A stretch of DNA of 64,000 bases from RYN-230 sp963793825 (GTDB lineage: Bacteria; Actinomycetota; Actinomycetes; Streptosporangiales; Streptosporangiaceae). The notes beneath the pieces are model-generated. The model saw only the letters and a program-made list of their open reading frames with translations, was not told where the DNA came from and did not search any database. Of this stretch, positions 54,345-62,969 are shown one piece after another; positions within the stretch are counted from its first letter, which is position 1; each line of letters starts with the position of its first letter. Made by a program: the position numbers and the translations under genes. The stretch is taken from contig CAWCBE010000007.1 in NCBI GenBank assembly GCA_963793825.1, positions 372,001-436,000 on the forward strand, read 5' to 3'.

Positions 54345-54440
54345 GGCGGGGGGCCGGGCGGTCAGGTCCGGGGGCCGGAGCGGGGCCGGGCGGTCAGGTC
54401 CGAAGGCCGGGCGGTCAGGTCCGGGGGCCGGGCCGGGGGC
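54345..54440. repeat. tandem GGCCGGGCGGTCAGGTCC repeats
   Basis: Three near-identical 18-base copies, just downstream of the amidase stop. Each carries GGTCA, the same context as the stop region of the gene on the minus strand. Confidence 0.55.
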
Positions 54441-54449
54441 CCGGGCCGG

Positions 54450-55280
54450 TCAGCGGAGGCCGGCGAACAGGTCGTCCTCGGGCACCGGGGCGCCGGTGGA
54501 ATCGGCCGCCCGGATGAAGTGCTCCACGCCGAAAACGCGGGTGGCGACGTCCTCCGGGATCTTACTGAACCAGGACTCGCTGACCTGGCTGGAGTGCGCC
54601 AGCAGGGCGGCCCGCTTGCGCTCCAGCACCGGGCGGATGTCCACCGTGGTGGTGATCCGCTGCTCCTCACGCTCCATCTGCCGCAACATCTCAGGGCTGA
54701 TGCCGCCGGCGTCCGGCACGTCCTCGCCGGCCTCCCGGAGTGCCTCCCAGATCTGCCGCCACTCACTGAACCGCATGGCGGTCAGGTAGAACTTGGCCGG
54801 GATCCCGGTGGCCGAGACCGCATCCGCCGCGCACCGGGCGGCATGCACGTGATCCGGGTGCTGGTAGCCGCCATTCTCGTTGTAGGTGACCACGACCTGA
54901 GGGCGGTACCGCTCGATCAGCCCGGCGATCCGGGCCGACACCGTGGCCCGCGGCACGTTGCTGAACGCGTCCGGGCGGTCCTTGTAGTCCCATTCGAGCA
55001 TGCCCGAGTCGTGGTAACCGAGCAGTTCGGTGTTGGTCACGCCGAGATGCTTGGCGGCCTCCTGGAGTTCTGCCAGCCTGATCTGGGCGACCTCGCTCTC
55101 GTCATGGCCGTCGCTGCCCGGCTTGACCCCGCCCGGGCTGTCGCCGAATTCGCCGTTCGTGCAGGTGACGACGACCGTCCGGACGCCTTCGGCCGAGTAC
55201 CTGGCGAGCACTCCGCCGGTACTGGACGCCTCGTCGTCGGGGTGCGCGTGCACGGCCATCAGGGTCAGATTCTCCGCCAT
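54450..55280 (-). CDS. mca: PIG-L family amidase, mycothiol-conjugate-amidase-like
   Basis: Predicted 276-residue zinc amidase: MAVHAHPDDEASSTGGVLARY (His13, Asp16), NGEFGDSPGG, and HPDHVHAARCAADAV (second zinc histidines). Mca cleaves mycothiol S-conjugates so that toxins leave the cell as mercapturates; MshB-like or other GlcNAc deacetylases are the alternative. ATG 55280 is preferred, as it lies just before the conserved core. Its gene is divergent from the penicillin-binding protein gene. Confidence 0.75.
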   Translation of the reverse strand: MAENLTLMAVHAHPDDEASSTGGVLARYSAEGVRTVVVTCTNGEFGDSPGGVKPGSDGHDESEVAQIRLAELQEAAKHLGVTNTELLGYHDSGMLEWDYKDRPDAFSNVPRATVSARIAGLIERYRPQVVVTYNENGGYQHPDHVHAARCAADAVSATGIPAKFYLTAMRFSEWRQIWEALREAGEDVPDAGGISPEMLRQMEREEQRITTTVDIRPVLERKRAALLAHSSQVSESWFSKIPEDVATRVFGVEHFIRAADSTGAPVPEDDLFAGLR

Positions 55281-55381
55281 GGGCCTAAGCCTGCCTGACC
55301 CGGCTGACACCGCGCAGGCCGGCGTCCCGCTTCACCGGCTTCGCGGCCGTATGGGCCCGGGCGCGGCTATGGTGGGGGCCC

Positions 55382-57046
55382 GTGAGCCATGGCAGCACCC
55401 GCCGGCCGCGGCGGCGGTCCCGGGTCGTGGCCGGCGTGATCGCGGCGGTCCTCGTCGTGGCGGCCGCGGGCGGGGCGGCCGCGTACCTGCTGCTGCGGGC
55501 CAGGGGCAGCCCGGAGCAGACCGCGGCCAGTTACCTGCGGGACTGGCAGCGCGGCGACTATGCGGCCATGGACGCCATCACCACGGGCCGGCCCGCGGGC
55601 GGCGTGGCCGGGCCGCTGCGCCAGGCCGCCGCGCAACTGGGACAGCGCAGCCTGGCCATCCGGCTGGGCGCGGTGACCTCCGGCGGCTCCACGCAGGCCG
55701 CGTTCGCCGCCACCGTCGCCCTGGCCAGCGGGCACACCTGGCGGTACCACGGGGAACTGCGGCTGGTGCAGCGCAGCCGGCGCTGGCTGGTGAGCTGGAG
55801 CCCGGCGGACATCTACCCGGCCCTGGGGGCCGGTGACCGGTTCACGCTGCACGCCACCTGGCCGCTGCGGGCGCCGGTGCTGGCCGCCGACGGCACCGAG
55901 CTCAGCTCCCCCGCGGTGATCGCGTCCTCGGGTTCGCTCGCCCTGCTCACCGGCAACGTGGTCCCCGCGACCGCGGCCCAGGCCAGGGCGCTGGGCGCGC
56001 CGTACCAGGCCGGTGACCCCATCGGCGAGGGCGGCGTCGAGCAGGCCTACCAGGCGGAGCTGGCCGGACAGCCCGCGATGGCCATCGAGCTCACCGGGCC
56101 GGGCCGCACCAGCACGGCTGTGGCCCGCTTCCCCGCCATCCCGGGCACGGCGGTCCGGACCAGCATCGACATGGCCGACCAGCGGGCCGCCTCGGCCGCC
56201 GTCTCCGCCGCGGCGACCAGCAAGCCGGTCGACCTGGTCGCGATCCAGCCGTCCACCGGGAAAGTGCTGGCCGTCGTGGAGCGCCCCGGCGGCTTCGACC
56301 GCGCGCTGTCCGGCATCTTCCCGCCCGGCTCCACGTTCAAGGTGGTCACCGCGTCCGCGCTGGCCCGGGCCGGGATGCGGCCGTCCAGCGCCGTGCAGTG
56401 CCCCAGCCAGGTCACCATCGGCGGGCGCACCTTCCACAACGACAACAACGAGCAGCTCGGCGCGACCACGCTGCAGACCGCGTTCGCGGTGTCGTGCAAC
56501 TCCACCTTCGCCATGCTGGCCGTCCAGCGGCTGGGCGGTCCCGCGCTGGCCTCCATGGCCGCCAATTTCGGGTTCAACGCCACCCCGGATCTCGGCATCC
56601 CGGCCACGCTCGGCCACTTCACCACGCCGAGCCAGCCGGTGGACCTGGCCGCGGACGCCTTCGGGCAGGGCGCCGACCTGGTCAACCCGCTCAGCCAGGC
56701 CAGCGTGGCGGCCGCGGTCGCCGACGGCACCTGGCGGCCGCCGGTGCTGGTCACCAGCCCGGCCCCCCGCCAGGCCAGCCAGCCGCGCCCGGTCAGCCCG
56801 GTCATCCTGGGCACGCTGCGGCCCATGATGCGGGCCGTGGTCACGAGCGGCACGGCGGCCGGGGTCGGCTTCCCGCCGGGCGTGTACGGCAAGACCGGCA
56901 CCGCGCAGTTCGGGAACGGCCGGCAGTCGCACGGCTGGTTCATCGGCTACCGCGGGGACGTGGCCTTCGCGGTGCTGGTGGAGGGCGGCGGCTTCGGGGC
57001 GAGCAGCGCGGGCCCGGTGGTCAATGCGTTCCTGCGCGGGCTCTGA
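55382..57046 (+). CDS. penicillin-binding transpeptidase (class B, MecA_N domain)
   Basis: Predicted 554-residue membrane-anchored enzyme that crosslinks peptidoglycan. One helix (about 15-38), an NTF2-like MecA_N domain (about 45-150), a dimerisation region and a transpeptidase domain follow. Active-site motifs are PGSTFKVVT (SxxK, Ser about 317), SCN (about 370) and KTGTAQF (about 503). Length fits this class, related to Mycobacterium Rv2864c-type proteins. Start GTG 55382, 101 bases from the divergent amidase gene. Confidence 0.9.
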   Translation: MSHGSTRRPRRRSRVVAGVIAAVLVVAAAGGAAAYLLLRARGSPEQTAASYLRDWQRGDYAAMDAITTGRPAGGVAGPLRQAAAQLGQRSLAIRLGAVTSGGSTQAAFAATVALASGHTWRYHGELRLVQRSRRWLVSWSPADIYPALGAGDRFTLHATWPLRAPVLAADGTELSSPAVIASSGSLALLTGNVVPATAAQARALGAPYQAGDPIGEGGVEQAYQAELAGQPAMAIELTGPGRTSTAVARFPAIPGTAVRTSIDMADQRAASAAVSAAATSKPVDLVAIQPSTGKVLAVVERPGGFDRALSGIFPPGSTFKVVTASALARAGMRPSSAVQCPSQVTIGGRTFHNDNNEQLGATTLQTAFAVSCNSTFAMLAVQRLGGPALASMAANFGFNATPDLGIPATLGHFTTPSQPVDLAADAFGQGADLVNPLSQASVAAAVADGTWRPPVLVTSPAPRQASQPRPVSPVILGTLRPMMRAVVTSGTAAGVGFPPGVYGKTGTAQFGNGRQSHGWFIGYRGDVAFAVLVEGGGFGASSAGPVVNAFLRGL

Positions 57047-57077
57047 CCAGCCTTTCTCAACGTCCTCCCGGTGGGAC

Positions 57078-57809
57078 TCAGGCCGCCTTGTGCGCCGGGG
57101 CCGTGGTGAAGGTCACGGTGACCCGCTGGAAGCCCAGCGACCGCAGCATCCCGGTGAGCATGCTGACCGTGTTCCGCTGCGCGTCCGCCAGCAGCTCGCT
57201 GTGCCGTGCCGCGGCCTGGATCTTCTGCTGCGCCACGATGTAGAGCTGCTGCTCGCTGTTGGGATTGCCGGAGAAGAAGGTCCCGATCCGGTTCAGCAGC
57301 CCCTGCTGCTGGGCGAACACGTAGGACTGGCGCACGTTCAGCACGGCGGGCTCCAGCTGGGCCGGGGGCAGCTTGACGGTCACCGCCGTGCGGTCCGCGG
57401 ACACCTGCACGTTCGGGCTCTTGAGCTGGGAGAAGTCCACGTAGGCGATCTCACTGCCCTGGCCGATGAACAGCGTCTGGCTGCCCTCAATGAAGGACGG
57501 CAGGTAGTTGGCCTTCCTGGTCAGGTCCACCACTACCTGGAACGACCCGCTGGCCGCCTGGTAGCGGCTCATGGAGGTGATCGACTTGAGCAGCACGGGC
57601 TGGCTGCGCACCGAGGTGGACTCGCCGAACGGGTTGCGCAGCTGGGGCAGCAGGTGCACCGCGGCCAGCGCCACCACCAGGACCGCGACGGCTACCACCG
57701 CCGCCACCAGCCCGGCCAGCCAGCCGAGCAGGCGCGGGCCGCGTGTGCTGCGCACCGTGGGCCCGTCCATCGTCCGTTGCTGACCGGTGCGCGCCATATC
57801 GTCCTCCAT
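57078..57809 (-). CDS. DUF4230 membrane-anchored protein
   Basis: Predicted 243 residues. One N-terminal helix (about 28-52) is followed by an extracytoplasmic DUF4230 domain: LLKSITSMSRYQAASGSFQVVVDL, GSEIAYVDFSQLKSPNVQVSADRTAVTVKLPPA and VAQQKIQAAARHSELLADAQRNT. Function is not known. ATG 57809 and ATG 57797 both have a GGAG-type site; the second is also good. The gene is convergent with the PBP gene. Confidence 0.8.
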   Translation of the reverse strand: MEDDMARTGQQRTMDGPTVRSTRGPRLLGWLAGLVAAVVAVAVLVVALAAVHLLPQLRNPFGESTSVRSQPVLLKSITSMSRYQAASGSFQVVVDLTRKANYLPSFIEGSQTLFIGQGSEIAYVDFSQLKSPNVQVSADRTAVTVKLPPAQLEPAVLNVRQSYVFAQQQGLLNRIGTFFSGNPNSEQQLYIVAQQKIQAAARHSELLADAQRNTVSMLTGMLRSLGFQRVTVTFTTAPAHKAA

Positions 57810-57902
57810 CGTCGGCTCCCTCCGGAGTACCCCGGAGGCGGCCGGCGACTCATTCTCCCGGCGGGGTGAACCAGCCAGGGCAGGGAGTGCGCCGCGGCCC
57901 GG

Positions 57903-58319
57903 TCACCAGCCGTAGATCCGGGCTGGGAGTTCCTGGACGGGCGAGGCGTCCGGGCCAGGATAGGTGACCATCACCACCATGCCGTCGGGGTCATGCCCTT
58001 CCACCGCGGTTATCCCGGCCATCCGGCGGGTGTCCCGGTAGGCGGACCGCTCCCGCAGCATCCGCTCGCACCGGCCGAGATCCTCCTCCCCCGCCGCGGT
58101 CCAGGTCACGTACTGCAGGCCGACCCCGCCCAGCGGATGCGCCGCATTGGCGCCCATGGCGCGGAGGATGAGCTGCGCCCCGCCCGGGCTGGTGAGCAGC
58201 GCGGCGGTCGGGCTCTCATCGGTGACCTCCAGCCCGAGCACGTCGCGGTAGAAGCTGACCGAGCGGCGGAGCTGCTGGACGAACATGACCGCGGAGCCGA
58301 TCCGGGTAGCGGGCGTCAT
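57903..58319 (-). CDS. VOC/glyoxalase-fold protein
   Basis: Predicted 138-residue vicinal-oxygen-chelate protein: GSAVMFVQQLRRSVSFYRDVLGLEV, then LLTSPGGAQLILRAMG and HDPDGMVVMVTY. The fold is common to glyoxalases, antibiotic-binding proteins and dioxygenases; no specific motif decides. It is divergent from the aldo/keto reductase gene with 77 bases between. Confidence 0.85.
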   Translation of the reverse strand: MTPATRIGSAVMFVQQLRRSVSFYRDVLGLEVTDESPTAALLTSPGGAQLILRAMGANAAHPLGGVGLQYVTWTAAGEEDLGRCERMLRERSAYRDTRRMAGITAVEGHDPDGMVVMVTYPGPDASPVQELPARIYGW

Positions 58320-58396
58320 CTGCTGGCCTTTCTCTCGCCGCGGCGGGCGGGCCGGGGCGGCCCGGCACCAAGTCTGGCGCGCCGTAAGGTCGGGGG

Positions 58397-59422
58397 ATGG
58401 ACTATCGCACCCTGGGGCGCACCGGCTGCGCCGTGTCCAGCCTGTGCCTGGGCACCATGACGTTCGGCGTGGAGACCGACGAGGCGGGCGCCCACCGCCA
58501 GCTGGACCGGTTCACCGAGGCCGGCGGCACATTCATCGATACCGCGGACGTGTACGGGCGCGGCGCGTCCGAGGAGATCATCGGCCGCTGGCTGGCCGCC
58601 CGGCCATCCGGCGTCACCGAGCCCGTGGTGCTGGCCACCAAGGGACGGTTCCCGCTGGGCAGCGACCCGAACAGCGCCGGGCTGTCCGCGCGCCACCTGA
58701 CCCGCGCACTGGACGCGTCGCTGCGCCGGCTGGGGGTGGACACCGTGGACCTGTACCAGGTGCACGCGTTCGACCCCTGCACCCCGCTGGAGGAGACGCT
58801 GCGCACCCTGGACGGCTTCGTCCAGGCCGGCCGGATCCGCTACTACGGCCTGTCCAACTTCACCGGATGGCAGCTCACCAAGGCCGTGTGGCTGGCCCGC
58901 GAGCTCGGCCTGGCCGGCCCGGTCACCCTGCAGCCGCAGTACAGCCTGCTGGCCCGGGAGACCGAGTGGGAGATCGTGCCCGCCGCGCTCGACGCGGGCC
59001 TCGGGCTGCTGCCGTGGAGCCCGCTCGGCGGCGGCTGGCTGTCCGGCAAGTACCGGCGGGACCAGCGGCCATCCGGGGCGACCCGGCTGGGCGAGGACCC
59101 GGGCCGCGGCATGGAGGCCTATGACCGCCGGGCCACGGACCGCACCTGGCGGGTCATCGACGCGGTCCAGCAGGTCGCCGAAGACCGTGGGGTGTCCATG
59201 GCCGAGGTGGCGCTGGCCTGGGTGAATGCCCGCCCGGGCGTCACCGCCACCATTCTCGGGGCCCGTACGGTGGAGCAACTGGACGTCAATCTGCGCGCCG
59301 AAGGCCTGCGGCTGTCCGCCGCCGAGACCGCCGCGCTGGATGCGGCCAGCGACCCGCAGCCGCCCGACTACCCGTACGGCGAGCTGGGCGTGGAGCAGCG
59401 CGACCGCCGGATCGGGGGCTGA
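58397..59422 (+). CDS. aldo/keto reductase
   Basis: Predicted 341-residue NADPH oxidoreductase of the potassium-channel beta-subunit/YajO type. The tetrad is Asp48, Tyr53 (TADVYGRGASEE), Lys82 (LATKGRF) and His123 (YQVHAFD). The NADP end has ILGARTVEQLDVNL. Likely acts on aldehydes, ketones or quinones in detoxification. ATG 58397 follows GTCGGGGG. Confidence 0.92.
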   Translation: MDYRTLGRTGCAVSSLCLGTMTFGVETDEAGAHRQLDRFTEAGGTFIDTADVYGRGASEEIIGRWLAARPSGVTEPVVLATKGRFPLGSDPNSAGLSARHLTRALDASLRRLGVDTVDLYQVHAFDPCTPLEETLRTLDGFVQAGRIRYYGLSNFTGWQLTKAVWLARELGLAGPVTLQPQYSLLARETEWEIVPAALDAGLGLLPWSPLGGGWLSGKYRRDQRPSGATRLGEDPGRGMEAYDRRATDRTWRVIDAVQQVAEDRGVSMAEVALAWVNARPGVTATILGARTVEQLDVNLRAEGLRLSAAETAALDAASDPQPPDYPYGELGVEQRDRRIGG

Positions 59423-59453
59423 CCCGGCGGCCGTCAGGGAGGCGGCCATCCGT

Positions 59454-59885
59454 TCACGGCGGGTCAATACGGGTGCGGATCGGGGTGCCGAGCTCCACGG
59501 TGCGGCCGACCGTGCACAGCCGGTCGTGCGATTGGCGCACCGCGTCCGGCAGCACTGCCCGGGCCGCGTCCCCGGGCGGGCCGTCCGGGAAGGCGATCCG
59601 GAACGTGACCTCGATGCCGGCCAGGTGGTTACCGTCGGCGTCGCGCACCTTCTCGGCCCCGACGGTCACGGTGAACGACTCCGGCTCAGCCCGCCGGGAC
59701 GTCAGGATGTCCACGTCGATCGAGGTGCAGCCGCCGATCGCGGCGAGCAGCAGCTCGGTCGGGGTGAACTCCGTGTCGTCACCGCGGCCCAGGGTGACCC
59801 GGCCGCCCCGGTCGTTGACCGCGGTGTAGCGGCCGGGTGCCGTCCGCTCGATGGTCACCGCCCGCTGTGCAGAACCAGTCGCCAT
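59454..59885 (-). CDS. OsmC/Ohr-family peroxidase-like protein
   Basis: Predicted 143-residue protein with both family cysteines: Cys53 in AIGGCTSIDV and Cys124 in DRLCTVGRTV. These form the thiol peroxidase pair that reduces organic hydroperoxides. ATG 59885 is chosen; the longer open frame has no signal. It ends convergently with the aldo/keto reductase. Confidence 0.88.
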   Translation of the reverse strand: MATGSAQRAVTIERTAPGRYTAVNDRGGRVTLGRGDDTEFTPTELLLAAIGGCTSIDVDILTSRRAEPESFTVTVGAEKVRDADGNHLAGIEVTFRIAFPDGPPGDAARAVLPDAVRQSHDRLCTVGRTVELGTPIRTRIDPP

Positions 59886-60069
59886 GCGTCCCAGCCTGCC
59901 AGACCCGCCCTGCGCGGCCGATCCCGGCCGCGGGCTGAACTTCATGACCGCCGCCGGCCAGGCCCGCGAAGCGGCAGGTGACCTCCGCCCTGCGGGTGGG
60001 TGCCGCGGCGCTGCTCGCCCCAGGCGGCGGGCGGGGCAGTGGCGGGGGACGGGCCGTTGATTATAAAGA

Positions 60070-60098
60070 TTGACTTATATAAGTGAGCGGTTTATCTT
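60070..60098 (+). promoter_or_regulatory. near-consensus promoter of the ArsR gene
   Basis: TTGACT (60070-60075), 17 bases, TATCTT (60093-60098). Initiation is expected at or just before GTG 60105, so the transcript is probably leaderless. Confidence 0.7.
60073..60084. promoter_or_regulatory. ArsR operator ACTTATATAAGT
   Basis: Perfect 12-bp palindrome between the -35 and -10 boxes. Location and AT content fit an ArsR-family autorepressor. Confidence 0.65.
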
Positions 60099-60104
60099 TG
60101 GGCC

Positions 60105-60473
60105 GTGCACGCTTTCGAGGTGCTGGGCGATCCGGTGCGGCGCCGGATCCTGGAGCTGATGGCGGGCGGTGAGCAGTCCTCGGGCGAGGTCTGCGCGGTG
60201 ATCCGCGCGGAGTTCGGGATCTCCCAGCCCGCTGTGTCGCAGCACCTCAAGGTGCTGCGGGACAGCGGCTTCGCCACGGTGCGGCCGGCCGGGACCCGCC
60301 GGCTGTACGCGGTGAATCCCGGGGCCCTGCGCGATGTGGACGACTGGCTGGAGCGGTTCCGCCGGTTCTGGGCGCCGCCGCTGCAGGCGCTCGGCACCGA
60401 GCTGGCCCGGGGCCGCCGGGAACGCGGAGCCGGGCGGCCCGGGCGGCCCCCGGACGACAGGAGAAAGCCATGA
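60105..60473 (+). CDS. ArsR-family regulator
   Basis: Predicted 122-residue winged-helix repressor: LGDPVRRRILELMAGGEQSSGEVCAVIRAEFGISQPAVSQHLKVLRDSG. It lacks the usual metal-binding CxC and belongs to the metal-free group paired with SRPBCC proteins. Start GTG 60105 at the expected initiation point. Its stop overlaps the SRPBCC start as ATGA. Confidence 0.93.
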   Translation: MHAFEVLGDPVRRRILELMAGGEQSSGEVCAVIRAEFGISQPAVSQHLKVLRDSGFATVRPAGTRRLYAVNPGALRDVDDWLERFRRFWAPPLQALGTELARGRRERGAGRPGRPPDDRRKP

Positions 60474-61123
60474 TCGAGGTCACCGAGCAGGTCAGCGCGG
60501 TCCGGCGGCAGGTCGGCCGCCGGGTACTGGCGGCGGGCGAGGTGCACAGCGTGCTGATCAGCCAGGACTACGACGCACCGGCCGAGGACGTGTGGGATGC
60601 GTGCACCAATCCGGAGCGCATCCCCCGGTGGTTCCTGCCCGTCTCCGGGGAACTGAGGCCGGGCGGGCGGTACCAGCTGGAAGGCAATGCCGGCGGCACC
60701 ATCGAGCGCTGCGACCCGCCGCGCAGCTTCGCCGCCACCTGGGAGTTCGGCGGGCAGGTGAGCTGGGTCGAGGTCCGGGTGGCCGCCACGCCGGACGGGC
60801 GCGCCCGGCTGGAGATCGAGCACCTGGCGCCGCTCGACGCGGCGGGCTGGGCCGAGTTCGGGCCGGGCGCGGTCGGGGTGGGCTGGGACATGGCCCTGGT
60901 CGGGCTGGCCAGCCACCTGTCCCCGGCCGCGGACGTGGACCCGCAGCGCGGCGCGGCCTGGACCGCCTCCGCGGAGGGCCGGCGGTTCGTGACGCTGAGC
61001 AGCGCCCGGTGGGGCGAGGCCAGCATCGCCGGCGGTACCGACGCGGAGGCGGCGCAGGCCGCGGCCCGGCGGACCACCGCCTTCTACACCGGGGGCGGGG
61101 CGCCCGAGGACGCCACGCCCTGA
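60470..61123 (+). CDS. SRPBCC/AHSA1-like protein
   Basis: Predicted 217-residue START-like fold: ISQDYDAPAEDVWDACTNPERIPRWFLPVSGELRPGGRYQLEGNAGGTI, typical of AHSA1-domain proteins that bind a hydrophobic ligand. ATG 60470 overlaps the ArsR stop, so both are made together; the ArsR protein probably responds to the same ligand. No catalytic residues are evident. Confidence 0.88.
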   Translation: MIEVTEQVSAVRRQVGRRVLAAGEVHSVLISQDYDAPAEDVWDACTNPERIPRWFLPVSGELRPGGRYQLEGNAGGTIERCDPPRSFAATWEFGGQVSWVEVRVAATPDGRARLEIEHLAPLDAAGWAEFGPGAVGVGWDMALVGLASHLSPAADVDPQRGAAWTASAEGRRFVTLSSARWGEASIAGGTDAEAAQAAARRTTAFYTGGGAPEDATP

Positions 61124-61310
61124 GCCCGGCGCGGCAGGACGCCACGCCCCGAGCCCGGCGCGGCAGGACGCCACGCCCTGAGCCCGGGCCGGCGGGTCAG
61201 GCGGCGCCCAGGCCGGCAGGTCAGGCGGCGCCCAGGCCGGCAGGTCAGGCGGCGCCCAGGCCGGCAGGTCAGGCGGCGATCTGGCCGGCAGGTCAGGCGG
61301 CGATCTGGGA
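61103..61310. repeat. tandem arrays copying the stop regions of two convergent genes
   Basis: From about 61110, a 29-bp unit (GACGCCACGCCCTGAGCCCG plus GCGCGGCAG) repeats about three times; the first copy holds the SRPBCC stop. From about 61190, a 24-bp unit (GCCGGCAGGTCAGGCGGCGC plus CCAG) repeats about five times; on the minus strand each reproduces the end of the TauD-like gene, including its TGA. No gene lies in the gap. Confidence 0.7.
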
Positions 61311-62240
61311 GTAGTGGCTGGCGTCGCCCTTGCGCACCACGCTGGTGTCGCCGTTGATGCCGACCGGGATGTCGCCCGCGATGGTGATCCGGTGCAGCAG
61401 CCGGGGCTGGTCGTCGTAGTCGGCCACCGCGTAGTGCTGGGTGGCCCGGTTGTCCCAGATCGCGATGTCCCCGGGCGCCCAGGTCCAGCGCACCGTGTTC
61501 TCCAGCCGGCTGATGTGCCGCTGCAGCAGCCCGAACAGGTCCTGGAAGTCGGTGCTGCTCAGGCCGGTAAAGGAGCGGACGAAGTGGCCGAGCAGCAGGC
61601 TGGGCTCCCCGGTCTCCGGGTGCCGCCGTACCGCCGGGTGCTCGGTCTCGAACTCCAGGTGGCGGAACTCGGCCCGGTACTCCTCTTCCCTGACGTCAAT
61701 GCCGCCGAGCTGCGGCCGGTCCGCCGCATAGTCGTAGAGGTTGGAGTGCACCGCGCGCAACTGGCCGGCCAGCGCCTGCAACGCCGGGGCCAGCCGCCGG
61801 TAAGCCTCGACGGTGTTGGCCCAGACGGTGCTCCCGCCGTAGGGCGGCAGGGTGATGGCACGCAGCACGCTGATGGCCGGCACCCGGTCCACGAAGGTGA
61901 CGTCGGTGTGCCAGCTGTTGGCCTTGCCCTGCTCGGCGTCGATGGGCAGGACCGCCGTGCCGTCGCCGGCCACGGTCGGGTGCGGCCTGGTCAGCGGGCC
62001 GAGCAGCGCGGCGAAGGCCCGCTGGTCCGCGTCGGTCGCGTGCTGCTGGCCGCGGAGGAAGACGACTCGGTGGCGGAGCAGGGCGGCGCGCAGCTCGGCG
62101 GCCGCGGCCGGGGGCACGTCGCCGCTGGCCCGGATGCCGCCGACGACGGCACCGATCACGCCGCCGACCTTGGTCACCTCGATGTGCTGGTACGGGGAAT
62201 GAGCCCGGACAGCGGTGGGATGGTCCTGGACGCTGGTCAT
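61293..62240 (-). CDS. TauD/TfdA-family Fe(II)/2-oxoglutarate dioxygenase
   Basis: Predicted 315-residue oxygenase. Iron ligands are His111 and Asp113 in SWHTDVTF and a distal His in RATQHYAVADY; an Arg in RLLHRITIAG binds 2-oxoglutarate. TauD releases sulfite from taurine, TfdA acts on phenoxyacetates; alkylsulfates are also possible. ATG 62240 follows AAAGGTG. The stop lies in a 24-bp repeat. Confidence 0.92.
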   Translation of the reverse strand: MTSVQDHPTAVRAHSPYQHIEVTKVGGVIGAVVGGIRASGDVPPAAAAELRAALLRHRVVFLRGQQHATDADQRAFAALLGPLTRPHPTVAGDGTAVLPIDAEQGKANSWHTDVTFVDRVPAISVLRAITLPPYGGSTVWANTVEAYRRLAPALQALAGQLRAVHSNLYDYAADRPQLGGIDVREEEYRAEFRHLEFETEHPAVRRHPETGEPSLLLGHFVRSFTGLSSTDFQDLFGLLQRHISRLENTVRWTWAPGDIAIWDNRATQHYAVADYDDQPRLLHRITIAGDIPVGINGDTSVVRKGDASHYSQIAA

Positions 62241-62349
62241 GCGGGGGCACCTTTCGGACGGGTGGCCCCGGCCGGCGGCGGCGCCCGGGACAGGGCACCC
62301 GCCGCGGCCGGGGGCGGGTCTGCACCAGCAGACTGCGCCACGTCCCGGA

Positions 62350-62392
62350 CCATTGTCAAGTATTACTATCGGTTTAGTATGAAATACAGATC
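62350..62392. promoter_or_regulatory. AT-rich segment upstream of the dioxygenase
   Basis: GTATTACTA and TAGTATGAAATAC form an imperfect dyad around CGGTTT. This stretch is the most AT-rich of its neighbourhood and probably holds the dioxygenase promoter and operator; exact boxes are not clear. Confidence 0.35.
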
Positions 62393-62403
62393 ACCGGGCC
62401 CGG

Positions 62404-62853
62404 TCAGCCGCCGTCGGCGGCCTCCAGGACGAACACCGGTATCTCCCGGGCGGTCTTCTGCTGGTACTCGGCGTACGGCGGGTAGGCGGCGACCGCGCGC
62501 TCCCACCACTCGGCACGTTCCGGCCCGGTCACCTCGCGGGCGGTCATCTCCTGCGTGCGCGGGCCGTCCTGCAGGCCCACCCGGGGGTTGGCGCGGAAGT
62601 TGTAGTACCACAGCGGATGGGTCGGCGCACCGCCCTGCGAGGCCACCGCGGCGTACCGCCCCTCGTGCTCGACTCGCATCAGGGGCGTCTTGCGCACCTT
62701 GCCGCTGCGTGCCCCGCGGCTGGTGATGATGACCACGGGCAGGCCAGTGTCGCCCAGCGTGTTCCCCTGCGCCCCGCCGGTCTTCTCGTACAATTCGACC
62801 TGGTCACGAACCCATTGCCGCGGGCTCGGATCGTACTCTCCCTCGATAGGCAT
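62404..62853 (-). CDS. deazaflavin (F420)-dependent nitroreductase-family protein
   Basis: Predicted 149-residue protein of the DDN/Rv3547-type split barrel: RQWVRDQVELYEKTGGAQGN, then GLPVVIITSRGARSGKVRKTPLMRVEHEGRYAAVASQGGAPTHPLWYYNFRANP. Members use coenzyme F420H2. ATG 62853 is preferred, as conserved sequence begins there. It points the same way as the dioxygenase gene, 163 bases upstream of it. Confidence 0.9.
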   Translation of the reverse strand: MPIEGEYDPSPRQWVRDQVELYEKTGGAQGNTLGDTGLPVVIITSRGARSGKVRKTPLMRVEHEGRYAAVASQGGAPTHPLWYYNFRANPRVGLQDGPRTQEMTAREVTGPERAEWWERAVAAYPPYAEYQQKTAREIPVFVLEAADGG

Positions 62854-62969
62854 ACCGTTAGTCAACACCGTTGGCCGGCCCCGGCGCAGGCGCCCCCGGC
62901 CGGAAGGCCGGCTCATGGCGGGCCGGCCGGCGGTCCCCCGGCGCCTGCGGAAAGGTGCAGGACGCCGTC

